Origin: Pseudomonadota bacterium
Lineage (GTDB): Bacteria; Pseudomonadota; Gammaproteobacteria; Steroidobacterales; Steroidobacteraceae
Reading direction: 5' to 3'
Length of the DNA stretch: 40,990 nucleotides
Assembly: GCA_021815925.1 (NCBI GenBank)
Contig: JAKAZL010000005.1
Location: 32,751 to 73,740 of the forward strand
This document shows positions 31,826-40,804 of the stretch, in pieces. Made by a program: the position numbers and the translations under genes. Below the pieces are notes generated by a model, which worked only from the letters and a program-made list of their open reading frames with translations, made no database searches and had not been told where the DNA came from. The first letter of the stretch is position 1. The number at the start of each line of letters is the position of its first letter.

Positions 31826-32123
31826 CTTCGGTCCTGAGTCTTCTGATGCGAACCAAGCTTAGCACGCCATCCCCGCTGCTTCTCCCTCGGCGGCCAGGGC
31901 CGCGCGGCACCCGATCCGCACGCGAATAACCGCAGCGCCTGCCAGCCCGGGGAGGCGGCAGGGACGTCGAATCAACGCACGAGGGCCGCGATTCCGATCG
32001 CGCTTCGCCGCCCTCAGGGTCCGGTCTGCCCGCCGCGTGATCCGGTTCGCAGACGTCGCCGGGTCAGGCTTGCGCACCCACTCACCGCCCCCATCCGCGG
32101 TGCATCTACGTGTGCCGTTGGCC
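31826..32123. other. Intergenic region, no gene recognised
   Basis: About 298 bases upstream of the methyltransferase and downstream of the TauE-type gene. It is GC-rich with an A/T patch at 31848-31863 next to the methyltransferase start. I looked for SAM, SAH and cobalamin riboswitch signatures and found none. No small gene with a Shine-Dalgarno was seen. Confidence 0.4.
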
Positions 32124-33110
32124 TCAAGCCGGCCGTGGTGCGCTGCCTGCGGAGGCCCGAACGGCTCGCGCCGAGCGCAGCATGACCGCGGCCGCGTAGG
32201 TGACCACCGCGGCCACCAGCCACCGCAGCGCATGCAGGGGCAGACTCTTCACGATGAGCACCGCGATCAGGACCCCGACTACTCCACCGAGGCTGAGCCC
32301 GAGCGCCGGCCCCCAGGCGAACCTTCCGGAGCGCAGGAAGCGGATCCCCGCCACCGGCACCAGGATGCTGCCGGAGGCCATCATGATCGGAAAGGCCGTG
32401 ATGGGATTCATCCCAAGCAGGGAAAGCACCACCATGCTCGGGGCATACCAGCCGATGCCGATGGTACCGAGGGCCCCGAAGACGAAGTTCGCGACGACCG
32501 CCGCCATGAAACGCCAACCCGTGAGGCTGCGTGCGATGCCACCGAGCGGGAAGGCACCGAGATTGCTCACGACGAAGAATGCCGCAGCGATCAACAGTGC
32601 GGCACCCATGAAAAGCTGAATCGAGCGTCGCTCCATGCGGCTCACCACTCCCGCGCCGATCCAGGCGCCGGCGGTGGCGCTCGCCACCATGGCGAGCAAC
32701 AGCTTCGGGTCGACCGTGATCGCTGTCACGAAGAAAATCGTCTCGGGGATGCCAGCCGCGACGCCGCCGACAGTGAGCGTCCCGGGGATGAGCTCGTCGC
32801 TCGGTCGGCCGCGGAATTTATAAAGCGCAGTGGTGGTCGCGTAACAACCGATGCCGAGGGCGTCGCCAAACAAGGTCAGAAGCCCGATGCCCACATCCGC
32901 CAGCGTCGGTCGCTCGCGCCGGGCCGAATCGCGTGCCAGCAGCAGCCATTGCGCGGCAAACACCGCGCAGGTGACACCCAGCACCGCAAACAGGGCGATC
33001 TTCAAGTTCAAGTACGGCAGCCCTGCGTGTCCAGAGGAAATCCCTTTCGGATCCGCGGATCCGTCAGGGTACTTACGGCTGATCGTCTCTCGCCCTTCGG
33101 TGGCGGTCAA
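32124..33110 (-). CDS. TauE/SafE family membrane permease (sulfite/anion exporter type)
   Basis: A 328-residue protein with eight or nine hydrophobic segments in two related halves, as in the TauE/SafE (DUF81) family. The first half has GIGLLTLFGDALGIG with TLTVGGVAAGIPETIFF, the second GALGTIGIGWYAPSMV and MMASGSILVPVAG; these glycine-rich re-entrant parts are typical. Family members move sulfite, sulfoacetate or other organosulfur anions; the substrate here is unknown and no sulfur gene is adjacent, though the methyltransferase next door is a sulfur-amino-acid enzyme. The start is uncertain: TTG at 33110 gives the full frame, but TTG at 33011, just before the first membrane segment and with AGGG upstream, is a good alternative. 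No ATG precedes TM1. Confidence 0.83.
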   Translation of the reverse strand: MTATEGRETISRKYPDGSADPKGISSGHAGLPYLNLKIALFAVLGVTCAVFAAQWLLLARDSARRERPTLADVGIGLLTLFGDALGIGCYATTTALYKFRGRPSDELIPGTLTVGGVAAGIPETIFFVTAITVDPKLLLAMVASATAGAWIGAGVVSRMERRSIQLFMGAALLIAAAFFVVSNLGAFPLGGIARSLTGWRFMAAVVANFVFGALGTIGIGWYAPSMVVLSLLGMNPITAFPIMMASGSILVPVAGIRFLRSGRFAWGPALGLSLGGVVGVLIAVLIVKSLPLHALRWLVAAVVTYAAAVMLRSARAVRASAGSAPRPA

Positions 33111-33535
33111 TCGCCGTTCACGGCCGGCCGCTCATCGAGCCGCGTGCTCGACTGACCGCCGGTGGGCGCGGCGCGCGGACACTCGATGGATGAAGCCGAT
33201 CGGCTCGCACTGCGGCGGCTTTGCCGGGGGCGAACTGCCGCTGTGCCGCCTGGAGCCGATCCGCAACGGGCTTCAGCCGATGCTCGAAGTGCCTGCCCCT
33301 GACAGGACGGCTCGGGACCGTGCGCGCAGAGCCCCGGCCAGGTGCGAGCGTGCGGCCCGGGGGTTGGCTCCTGCGGTATCGATCGGGCACCGCAACGGGA
33401 ATGGACCGCTGGACCGACGCACAAAACGCTCGCCCGCGATCGTTGAGACCATGAAGCGGCACCGACCGGAACGAAACGTCCGGTCGGTGCAGCAGGCCCA
33501 TCGCGCCAGACGCCGCTCCCGCGGAGCCGCCGTCC
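33111..33535. other. Intergenic region with a 12-bp hairpin, no gene recognised
   Basis: These 425 bases separate fusA from the TauE-type gene on the same strand. Frames in it lack domain signatures and Shine-Dalgarno sites. The only clear structure is the 33459-33490 hairpin described separately. It probably also holds the promoter of the TauE-type gene. Confidence 0.5.
33459..33490 (-). terminator. Perfect 12-bp hairpin downstream of fusA
   Basis: GCACCGACCGGA and its exact complement flank an 8-nt loop (ACGAAACG), 45 nt after the fusA stop. On the minus strand it is followed by CGCTTCATGG, with no U-tract. A stem this long is unlikely by chance. Termination, or 3'-end protection of fusA mRNA, is the simplest reading. 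Confidence 0.55.
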
Positions 33536-35692
33536 TCAGGCGCTGGCGGCCGCCTTCGCCTCGGCCACCGCGGCGATCACCTCGTCCGCCACGTTCTTCG
33601 GCACCGGCTCGTAGTGCGAGAACTCCATCGTGTACGAGGCGCGACCGCTGGTCATCGAGCGCAGCTGGCCGATGTATCCGAACATCTCCGACAGCGGCAC
33701 AATGGCCACGACGGCGATGTTGGCGCCGCGCTCGAGCTGATCCTGGATCATGCCGCGGCGGCGGTTCATGTCGCCGATGACATCACCCAGATAGTCCCCC
33801 GGCGTCACGGTCTCGACCTTCATGACCGGCTCGAGCAGGATGGGGCCCGCCTTGCGCATGGCTTCGCGGAAGCAGGCCTTGGCCGCGATCTCGAACGTCA
33901 GTGCGTTCGAGTCGACGTCGTGGTAGCTGCCGTCCGTCAGCGTGGCGCGGAAGTCCACGGTCGGGAAGTGCGCCAGCACGCCATCTTCCTTCTGGATCTT
34001 GAGACCCTTCTCCACCGACGGAACGTATTCGCGCGGCACGGATCCGCCCGAGGTCGCATCGACGAACTCGAAACCCTTGCTGCGCTCGAGCGGCTCGAAC
34101 GTGATCCACACTTCAGCGAACTGACCGGAACCGCCGGTCTGCTTCTTGTGCACGTACTGCTCGTCGACCTTGCGCGTGATGGTCTCGCGATAGGCGACCT
34201 GCGGCTCGCCCATGATGCCTTCGACATTGAATTCCGTGCGCATGCGATCGAGCGTCACTTCCAGGTGCAGCTCGCCCATGCCACGCAGAATCGTCTGACC
34301 CGTTTCCCGGTCCGTCTCGAGGTGCAGCGAAGGGTCGGCACGAACCATCTTCGCGAGCGCAGCGCTGAACTTCTCCTGGTCGCCCTTGACCTTCGGCTGC
34401 ACGGACACGCTAATCACAGGGTCCGGGAAGCGCATGCGCTCCAGGATCACCGGGTTGGCGGAATCGCACAGCGTATCGCCGGTTTCCGTTTCCTGCATCG
34501 AGACGAGCGCGATGATGTCGCCGGCGCGCGCCTCCTCGATCGCATTCGCTTCCTTGGCGAACATCTCGACCATACGGCCGATCTTCTCGCGCTTGCCGCG
34601 CGTGGTGTTCTGGACGGAGGCGCCCCGCGTGAGCACGCCCGAGTACACGCGCACGAAGGTCAGTGCGCCGTACGCATCGTTGATCACCTTGAAGGCGAGG
34701 CCACTGAACGGCTCATCATCCGAGCACTTGCGCTCGCCAACGACGTTGCCGTCCTCGTCCAGTGTCTTGATCGCCGGAACGTCAGTCGGCGCCGGCATGT
34801 AATCAACAACGGCATCCAGCACCTGCTGGACACCCTTGTTCTTATAGGAGGAGCCGCACAGCACCGGAGTGAACGCACCGGTCACGGTGCCTTTGCGCAG
34901 GCAGGCGCGCAGCACGTCCGCCGATGGCGCGTGTCCGTCCTCGAGGTACTTGTGCATCGCCTCGTCGTCCATCTCGAGACAGGTATCGACGAGCTCCGTA
35001 CGGTATTTCTCGACGTCCGCGAGGATCTTGCGATCCGTCGGCACGTGGATTTCGAGCTTGTCGGCGAGATCGGGCGTCACCTCGAGCGTCTTCCACTCGG
35101 CATCCTTGTCATCCGATTCCCACACCAGCGCCTTCATCTCGACGAGATCGATCATGCCCTTGAAGTTATCTTCCGAGCCGATCGGGATCTGTACCGGCAG
35201 CGGACGCGCGCCGAGGCGCTTCTTGATCATGTCCACGCAGCGCGTGAAGCTCGCGCCGCTGCGATCCATCTTGTTGACGTAGCAGACGCGCGGCACGCCA
35301 TAGTTGTCGGCCAGGCGCCAGTTGGTTTCGGACTGGGGCTCCACGCCGGCAACGCCGTCGAACACCACGACGGCACCGTCCAGCACGCGCAGCGAGCGAT
35401 TGACCTCGATGGTGAAGTCGACGTGCCCCGGGGTGTCGATCAGGTTGATCTTCTTGCCACGCCAGAAGCAGGAGACCGCGGCGCTCTGAATAGTAATGCC
35501 GCGCTTCTGCTCCTGCTCCAGGTAGTCCGTCGTCGTCGAGGTCTTCAGATCCTTGGTGTCATGGATGTCGATGATCGTGTGCTTGCGCCCGGTGTAATAC
35601 AGGATGCGCTCCGTCGTCGTCGTTTTACCGGCATCGACGTGCGCGATGATGCCGATGTTGCGAATATCAGAAAGAGCGGTTGTACGGGGCAT
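33536..35692 (-). CDS. fusA: Elongation factor G (translocation GTPase), stand-alone copy
   Basis: A 718-residue EF-G. GTPase motifs are G1 [10 protein letters not shown]2 in [10 protein letters not shown]3 DTPGHVDF, G4 NKMD and G5 near CGSSYKNKG; domains II-V follow ([65 protein letters not shown]). It drives tRNA-mRNA translocation and, with RRF, ribosome recycling. Unlike the usual fusA it is not next to rpsL, rpsG or tuf. The switch I region reads [19 protein letters not shown] where typical proteobacterial EF-G has EVHDGAATMDWMEQE, and domain IV looks closer to alphaproteobacterial/organelle types. It may be a second EF-G specialised for one of the two functions, or the only copy in a rearranged genome. 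Confidence 0.92.
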   Translation of the reverse strand: MPRTTALSDIRNIGIIAHVDAGKTTTTERILYYTGRKHTIIDIHDTKDLKTSTTTDYLEQEQKRGITIQSAAVSCFWRGKKINLIDTPGHVDFTIEVNRSLRVLDGAVVVFDGVAGVEPQSETNWRLADNYGVPRVCYVNKMDRSGASFTRCVDMIKKRLGARPLPVQIPIGSEDNFKGMIDLVEMKALVWESDDKDAEWKTLEVTPDLADKLEIHVPTDRKILADVEKYRTELVDTCLEMDDEAMHKYLEDGHAPSADVLRACLRKGTVTGAFTPVLCGSSYKNKGVQQVLDAVVDYMPAPTDVPAIKTLDEDGNVVGERKCSDDEPFSGLAFKVINDAYGALTFVRVYSGVLTRGASVQNTTRGKREKIGRMVEMFAKEANAIEEARAGDIIALVSMQETETGDTLCDSANPVILERMRFPDPVISVSVQPKVKGDQEKFSAALAKMVRADPSLHLETDRETGQTILRGMGELHLEVTLDRMRTEFNVEGIMGEPQVAYRETITRKVDEQYVHKKQTGGSGQFAEVWITFEPLERSKGFEFVDATSGGSVPREYVPSVEKGLKIQKEDGVLAHFPTVDFRATLTDGSYHDVDSNALTFEIAAKACFREAMRKAGPILLEPVMKVETVTPGDYLGDVIGDMNRRRGMIQDQLERGANIAVVAIVPLSEMFGYIGQLRSMTSGRASYTMEFSHYEPVPKNVADEVIAAVAEAKAAASA

Positions 35693-36136
35693 GGCAAGTT
35701 TCCGGTTCCAAAGTTCGGTTCACACTGTCGGGCAGCCGGGCGGGCCGGCCCAGCTCATGTATCCAAAATGATCTGCGCTGGAGAAAGCAGCGCCCTCCTC
35801 GAGCCCGTGCCTGGTGCGGATAACTCCGGGTCTCGAGGGCAGAAGGGGCCGGCATCCTATAGAAATCGCAGCTGAAATTCAATTGGGACATGCCGGCCAG
35901 GTGAAGGTCTCTTGACCGAAATGTGACGACACGTTGTACCGGACCGCCCGCAGCGGGCCGGCCGCCGACCACACACAAAATAATAATAGAACCAATGGCT
36001 TATGAGGATGCCGCCGCGGGCCATGCCGGATCGGGTCGGACGGCGCTCACCCCAGGGCGGGTGGCGTAGCGCAAGCGCAGCAACTGCCGTCACCTGCGCG
36101 ACACGGCTGATGCCTCGCAGGGGCGGCGGCGGCCTC
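35693..36136. other. Intergenic region upstream of fusA
   Basis: These 444 bases lie between fusA and arfB, both on the minus strand. The part near fusA holds a candidate promoter (next entry) and implies a leader of about 160 nt. Further left to right there is a marked A/T patch at 35975-36004 (ACACAAAATAATAATAGAAC) that stands out from the GC-rich surroundings. No gene was recognised. Confidence 0.5.
35856..35882 (-). promoter_or_regulatory. Candidate fusA promoter
   Basis: On the minus strand TTGAAT (35877-35882) and TATAGG (35856-35861) are 15 bp apart. Each matches consensus at 4 positions; the spacer is 2 bp short. It lies in the most A/T-rich part of the region upstream of fusA. Confidence 0.35.
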
Positions 36137-36568
36137 CTACTCGGCGGTGCTTCGACGCAGGGCCTTGATCGTGCCGCGCCTGCCCTTGGCCTCGAGGCGC
36201 CGCCGCCGGGCGCCTGCCGTCGGCTTGGTCGCGATGCGCTTTTTCGGCACAACCGCGACGGCTCGAACGAGTGCCTGCAATCGCAGCAGAGCGGCGGCAC
36301 GATTTCGCTCCTGCGTGCGGTGCTCCTGCGCCTTGATGATGAGCACGCCTTCCCGGGTGATCCGTTGATCGGACCGGCCCAGCAGGCGCTCCTTGTACTG
36401 ACTGGGCAGCGACGAGGCGGGGATGTCGAAGCGCAGGTGAATGGCACTGGAGTTCTTGTTGACGGACTGGCCGCCGGCGCTCTGGGCGCGCACGGCAGTC
36501 AGCTCGATCTGCTCCATCGGGATTACCACGTGGGCAGAGATCTCAAGGACACTGCTGGTGCGGTGCAT
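36137..36568 (-). CDS. arfB: Ribosome rescue hydrolase ArfB (YaeJ)
   Basis: A 143-residue peptidyl-tRNA hydrolase. The catalytic GGQ is at 32-34 in RAQSAGGQSVNK, followed by SAIHLRFDIPASSLPSQYKE and IKAQEHRTQERNRAAAL, the ArfB domain. The C-terminal 40 residues are strongly basic (KPTAGARRRRLEAKGRRG, KALRR), the tail that enters the empty mRNA channel of stalled ribosomes. It releases peptides from non-stop ribosomes without needing a stop codon. The length excludes RF1/RF2, which have anticodon-like domains. The ATG at 36566-36568 gives the family N-terminus (ISAHVVIP); an upstream ATG at 36604 is in frame. It sits upstream of and on the same strand as fusA, 444 bp away. Confidence 0.93.
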   Translation of the reverse strand: MHRTSSVLEISAHVVIPMEQIELTAVRAQSAGGQSVNKNSSAIHLRFDIPASSLPSQYKERLLGRSDQRITREGVLIIKAQEHRTQERNRAAALLRLQALVRAVAVVPKKRIATKPTAGARRRRLEAKGRRGTIKALRRSTAE

Positions 36569-36937
36569 GCGCGGAATTCTACGACCGTGAGGCGATGGCT
36601 GCACTTTGCGTCGGTGTCCGGGCGGTGAGGCAGTCCCCTGAACCGCCCGGCCGTCCCAGCGCTCCGGCGCCCAGAGGTGCCCGGGTATCGAGCTCGAGCC
36701 CGATCATGCGCACAATGTGTTGCAATCGCCTCGTCCGAATGAATCTGCAGGCCCGCGCGCGGCCAGTGGCCGATTCGGGATTACAATCCAGACGTATATC
36801 GGCCGGACCGGGCAACCGAACAGATCTGGTGCATCAAGGGATCCCGGCGCGCTCGCGGTGGTTCGAGGGCCCACCGAGTGCATGCTGGGGATTTACCCGA
36901 CGGTCTCGTCACGATTCGTTCCGGGGAGAAGAACAGG
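36569..36937. other. Intergenic region between divergent arfB and acylase genes
   Basis: These 369 bases hold the start regions of two divergent genes. On the plus strand TTACAAT at 36781-36787 resembles a -10 element but lacks a convincing -35 at 17 bp. GGGGAG at 36923-36928 and AGG at 36935 are the ribosome binding site region of the acylase gene. No small gene was recognised. Confidence 0.4.
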
Positions 36938-39229
36938 ATGACAATCCAGAATCGCCGCGGTCTGACCGGTTTGGCCTTTGCGCTAGCCGCCGCCGCTCTG
37001 ACCCCGGGGCTGTCCGCCGCCACCGCCGCCACCGTCGCGCCAGCGCCGACACGCACCGCAGCGCCGTGGGAGATTCCGATCGTCCCGCACAGCCGCGAAT
37101 ACTCTCGCCTCGAACGCGAGGCGCAGCAGGTCACGATCACCCGGGACAATTGGGGCATTGCGCACGTCCACGGCAGGACCAACGCCGATGCGGTGTTCGG
37201 AATGGTTTATGCGCAGTGCCAGGACGATTTCAGCCGCGTCAGGCGCAACTACCTGCTGGCGCTCGGCTGGAACGCGCAGGCGATGGGCCGCTCGAGGGTC
37301 TGGCAGGATCTGCGCGAGCAGTTGTTCATCAACCCTGCAGTCCTGAAACAGGACTACCTGAAGAGCCCCGCCTGGCTGCGACGGCTCATGGACGCCTGGG
37401 CCGACGGTATGAACTGGTATCTGGCCACTCACCCGCCAGCCCAAGACGAGGTCATCAAGCGCTACCTGCCGTGGATGGCGCTGTCGTTCACCGAGGGCAG
37501 CATCGGGGGCGACATCACCCGCGTGAAGCTATCTGCCCTGGCGGCATTCTACGGCGGCAGCGCAGCCACTGTGACCGCGCTCGCAGCAAGGCATCCGCCG
37601 AGCTGGCACGAACAGCTCGGTTCCAACGGCATCGCAATCGCACCGAAACTGACTGTCGATCACCACGCCCTGCTGCTGATCAACCCGCACGTCACGTTCA
37701 ATTTCCGCGACGAGCTGCAGATGTCGAGCGATCAGGGTCTTGATGCATATGGCGCTGCGACCTGGGGTCAGTTCTTCATCTACCAGGGATTCAACAAGCA
37801 CATCGGCTGGATGCACACCTCGACGGGCGTCGATGCGGTCGATCAGTTCGCCGAAGTCATCCTCAAGAAGCGGGGGCGATATTTCTACCGCTTCGGCAAG
37901 GCGCTACTGCCCGTGAAGACGCGAACGATCACGGTCCGCTACCGCAGCAGGGACGGTGCCATGCGCTCGCGCACGTTCACGGCATATTTTACGCTGCACG
38001 GTCCCATCGTTGCGCAGGCACATGGCAAATGGATCGCCGAGGCGCTGATGAACCGGCCGATTCCCGCGCTCGAGCAGAGCTGGCTGCGCACCACGGCGTC
38101 GGATCTCGCCGACTACATGAACATTGCGCGCCTGAAGGCGAACTCCTCCAACAACACGATTTTTGCCGACGATAAGGGGGAGATCGCATTCCTGGTGCCA
38201 CAGTTCATCCCCAAGCGGAACAACCGCTTCGACTACATCCGGCCCGTCGATGGCAGCAACCCAGCCACGGCCTGGCAGGGTCTGACGCCGCTGAGAGACA
38301 TGCCGAACGTGATCAACCCGCCAAACGGGTGGGTCTTCAACACCAATGACTGGCCGTGGACGGCCGCCGGAAAATACAGCCCGAGGGCGGCTGATTATCC
38401 GCAGTACATGGACACGTTTGGCCCAAATCCGCGCAGCGAGCATGCGCTAAGGATGCTGCGCGGCGCCCGGAACTTCACTTCCGCGAAGCTTATTACCGAT
38501 GCCTTCGATTCGTACCTGCCGGCGTTCGCGCGGCTGATCCCGATCCTGGTGAAGGACTACGACAATCTGCCCGGGAACGACCCGCTGAAGCGCAAGCTGG
38601 CCGGCCCCATCGGCGTGTTGCGGTCATGGGACTACCGCTGGGGCATCGCCTCGATCCCGACGTCTATCGCCGTATTCTGGGGCGACACGTTGTGGGACGA
38701 GCTCGATGCGAAGGCCCGCGCCAGCGGCATCGACGCGCACGAGACGAACATGCGCACGTACGATTACATCGCCGAGCGGGCAACGCCGAAGGTCCGCTTG
38801 GAAGCGCTCGTCACTGCCGTCGATCGGCTGCAGAAGGATTTCGGCAACTGGGGTGTTCCCTGGGGCGAGATCAACCGCTACCAGCGCCTCGATGATTCGA
38901 TTCATCCGCACTTCAGCGATACCAGGCCGAGCATTGCGATCCCTTTCACCTCCTCCCGCTGGGGATCGCTGGCCTCCTTCGGAGCACATCGCTGGCCGGG
39001 AACCCGCCGGTATTACGGCAACGACGGCAACAGCTTCGTCGCTGTGGTCGATTTCGGGCCCCGGGTGAGCGCCCGTGCGATCCACGTCGGCGGTACCAGC
39101 GGCAACCCCCGATCAACGCATTTCACGGACCAGGCATCGCGCTACGCCACTGGGGATCTGCGCACCGTGTACTTCTGGCCGGATCAGCTGAAGCGCCACA
39201 CGGTGCGCGTGTACCACCCGGGCAATTAG
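36938..39229 (+). CDS. Secreted penicillin acylase family Ntn-hydrolase (acylase)
   Basis: A 763-residue precursor of the penicillin amidase family. A signal peptide covers about residues 1-31, the alpha-subunit region includes VTITRDNWGIAHVHGRTNADAVFGMVY split by family-typical residues, and the autoprocessing site is G228-S229, where S229 (LGSNGIAIAP) becomes the N-terminal nucleophile of the beta subunit. LLINPHVTFNF and SSNNTIFADDKGEIAFL are further conserved pieces. Family members hydrolyse amide bonds with acyl chains: penicillins, cyclic lipopeptides or acyl-homoserine lactones. Length and the GSN site with no following W-A-V are closer to aculeacin/AHL acylase-like than to penicillin G acylase, but the substrate is not provable. 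Periplasmic. No partner genes adjoin. Confidence 0.9.
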   Translation: MTIQNRRGLTGLAFALAAAALTPGLSAATAATVAPAPTRTAAPWEIPIVPHSREYSRLEREAQQVTITRDNWGIAHVHGRTNADAVFGMVYAQCQDDFSRVRRNYLLALGWNAQAMGRSRVWQDLREQLFINPAVLKQDYLKSPAWLRRLMDAWADGMNWYLATHPPAQDEVIKRYLPWMALSFTEGSIGGDITRVKLSALAAFYGGSAATVTALAARHPPSWHEQLGSNGIAIAPKLTVDHHALLLINPHVTFNFRDELQMSSDQGLDAYGAATWGQFFIYQGFNKHIGWMHTSTGVDAVDQFAEVILKKRGRYFYRFGKALLPVKTRTITVRYRSRDGAMRSRTFTAYFTLHGPIVAQAHGKWIAEALMNRPIPALEQSWLRTTASDLADYMNIARLKANSSNNTIFADDKGEIAFLVPQFIPKRNNRFDYIRPVDGSNPATAWQGLTPLRDMPNVINPPNGWVFNTNDWPWTAAGKYSPRAADYPQYMDTFGPNPRSEHALRMLRGARNFTSAKLITDAFDSYLPAFARLIPILVKDYDNLPGNDPLKRKLAGPIGVLRSWDYRWGIASIPTSIAVFWGDTLWDELDAKARASGIDAHETNMRTYDYIAERATPKVRLEALVTAVDRLQKDFGNWGVPWGEINRYQRLDDSIHPHFSDTRPSIAIPFTSSRWGSLASFGAHRWPGTRRYYGNDGNSFVAVVDFGPRVSARAIHVGGTSGNPRSTHFTDQASRYATGDLRTVYFWPDQLKRHTVRVYHPGN

Positions 39230-39771
39230 GCATGCCCCAGCACGCGTGACGGCGCCCGGCCGAACCGCTGCCTTAACGCACCACGGCACGAGGCTGGAAG
39301 CGCTCCGCTCACGTCAACACCTTGTCGCATTGCTTCGGCAGCGCCCCCGCTTCAGCGGCCGGGCCCGCTCGTGACGTTGCGATGGCGGATGCGGTGCACG
39401 CGTTCGATGCCCGCTCCGTGGCGCGACAGAACTTGAAACCGGAACGGGTGCGAGCCGGCGCGCGGGAGCGGGGCGCGCAAACCGTTGCTAGCGCAGTCCA
39501 GATCAGCGGCGGCCTGCGGCGCACAAGCCGCGCGGATGCGATGGGTTCCCCGCCCTGGTCTGAGCGACCGTGTCAGATCAAGAGCGCCGTAGGCATTAAA
39601 TTCGACTGCCGATCGCGTAGGGCACTCAATCGATCAGACGATAGCACCAGCCGCAGGACGATCGACTCTCGATGCTGCGCATCACCGGGTCGGGACGCTC
39701 ACCGACTGCTATTCGGTCCGACCGGAGCCCACTTGAGTTGAGCGCGGAACATCTCGGCAGCATCGGCACCT
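39230..39771. other. Non-coding stretch, no gene recognised
   Basis: These 542 bases follow the acylase gene and precede the arsenic cluster, both ends being 3' ends of convergent genes. Translations of all frames lack domains and Shine-Dalgarno signals. Composition is less G/C-biased than the rest (for example ATTAAATTCGAC at 39596-39607), which may mark a decayed gene or acquired DNA. No tRNA or repeat was found by eye. Confidence 0.45.
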
Positions 39772-40248
39772 TCAGACGCGCTGGCCACGCTCGTCGACAA
39801 CCCGCTCACCATCTTCCTTGGTGAAGGGTCCCTTTTGCGGCAGCGGTAGAATTTCCAGGACGGCCTCGGAGGGCCGGCACAGCTTCACGCCCCACGGTGT
39901 CACGACGATCGGACGGTTGATCAGGATCGGGTGCGCCAGCATCGCATCGATGAGTTCGTCATCGCTCAGGGTGAGCGAGTCCAACCCGAGTTGCGCGTAA
40001 GGTGTTCCCTTTTCCCGCAGAACGTCCCGCGGACCGGCCTTCATCCGCTCGAGCAACTCGAGCAGGACGGAGCGGGTCGGCGGCGTGCTCAGGTATTCGA
40101 TGATCGTCGGTTCGATGCCGGCATTACGGATCAGCGCCAGCGTGTTACGCGACGTGCCGCAGGCGGGGTTGTGGTAGATCGTGACGTCCACGGTCTGCTC
40201 CGTCGCCGACTGGGCGCTCGATTCGGTCAGGTCTGGATCATGAGTCAT
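39772..40248 (-). CDS. arsC: Arsenate reductase ArsC, glutaredoxin-dependent class
   Basis: A 158-residue ArsC of the Spx/ArsC thioredoxin-fold family. The active cysteine C30 lies in YHNPACGTSRNTL, and HPILINRPIVVT and LCRPSEAVLE carry the arginines that hold arsenate. It reduces arsenate to arsenite with glutathione and glutaredoxin. The N-terminus has about 20 extra residues before the fold. The ATG at 40246-40248 follows AAGAGCGGAT. It lies 23 nt after the stop of the second arsenate reductase gene, so the two form one transcription unit with arsR. Confidence 0.92.
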   Translation of the reverse strand: MTHDPDLTESSAQSATEQTVDVTIYHNPACGTSRNTLALIRNAGIEPTIIEYLSTPPTRSVLLELLERMKAGPRDVLREKGTPYAQLGLDSLTLSDDELIDAMLAHPILINRPIVVTPWGVKLCRPSEAVLEILPLPQKGPFTKEDGERVVDERGQRV

Positions 40249-40271
40249 ATCCGCTCTTCCCCGCTCCGCCC

Positions 40272-40763
40272 TCAACGCTCGCCGATCTCCCGGACGCGCT
40301 CCCGCAGTGACATCCGGTCGAGGCTGCCGATCGGAAGGCACATAAACAGATCGATGCGACGCTCGAGAATCCTGAACGCCTCCTCGACGGCGCGCTCCTT
40401 CTCGCGCCCGTCGCCGATGGCCGCCGGGTCTGGCACCCCCCAGTGTCCGGTCACCGGCTGGCCCGGCCAGACCGGGCACACTTCGCCCGCGGCACGATCG
40501 CAGACCGTGAAGACGAAATCGAGCGGCGGTGCCGCCGGCCCGGTGAATTCGTCCCAGCTCTTGCTGCGCAGACCACTCACCGATATTCCGCAGTGCCGAA
40601 GCAGCTCGAGGACTTTTGGATCGACCGTTCCGGTGGGATGGCTGCCGGCGCTGTACGCGCGAAATCGGCCCCGGCCGCGGTAATTCAGATACGCCTCGGC
40701 AAGGATACTGCGAGCGGAATTCCCGGTGCACAGAAACAGTACGTTGTACGCGTGGTCGGACAT
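40272..40763 (-). CDS. arsC: Arsenate reductase ArsC, low-molecular-weight phosphatase class
   Basis: A 163-residue protein of the LMW protein tyrosine phosphatase fold. The P-loop is LCTGNSARS with C12 and R18, followed by the TVCDRAAGEVCP pair (C88, C96) and the general-acid region VPDP (D112). These cysteines allow the disulfide cascade of Staphylococcus-type ArsC, although a glutathione/mycothiol-linked variant is possible. The ATG at 40761-40763 was chosen because it starts just before the first strand; the frame extends to 40868 into the gap after arsR. It is 41 nt after the arsR stop. Having this class beside the glutaredoxin class is unusual in one operon. Confidence 0.9.
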   Translation of the reverse strand: MSDHAYNVLFLCTGNSARSILAEAYLNYRGRGRFRAYSAGSHPTGTVDPKVLELLRHCGISVSGLRSKSWDEFTGPAAPPLDFVFTVCDRAAGEVCPVWPGQPVTGHWGVPDPAAIGDGREKERAVEEAFRILERRIDLFMCLPIGSLDRMSLRERVREIGER

Positions 40764-40804
40764 GACGGCTGATGGACCCGGCGAGGCTGAACGCACCCTG
40801 TGCT

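Noticed and set aside
31826-31990. Riboswitch upstream of the homocysteine methyltransferase
   Set aside because: No SAM, SAH or cobalamin consensus elements could be recognised by eye.
33614-35875. Open frame of 753 codons on the plus strand
   Set aside because: It is the antisense of fusA; its His/Arg/Leu/Asp-rich product matches no family.
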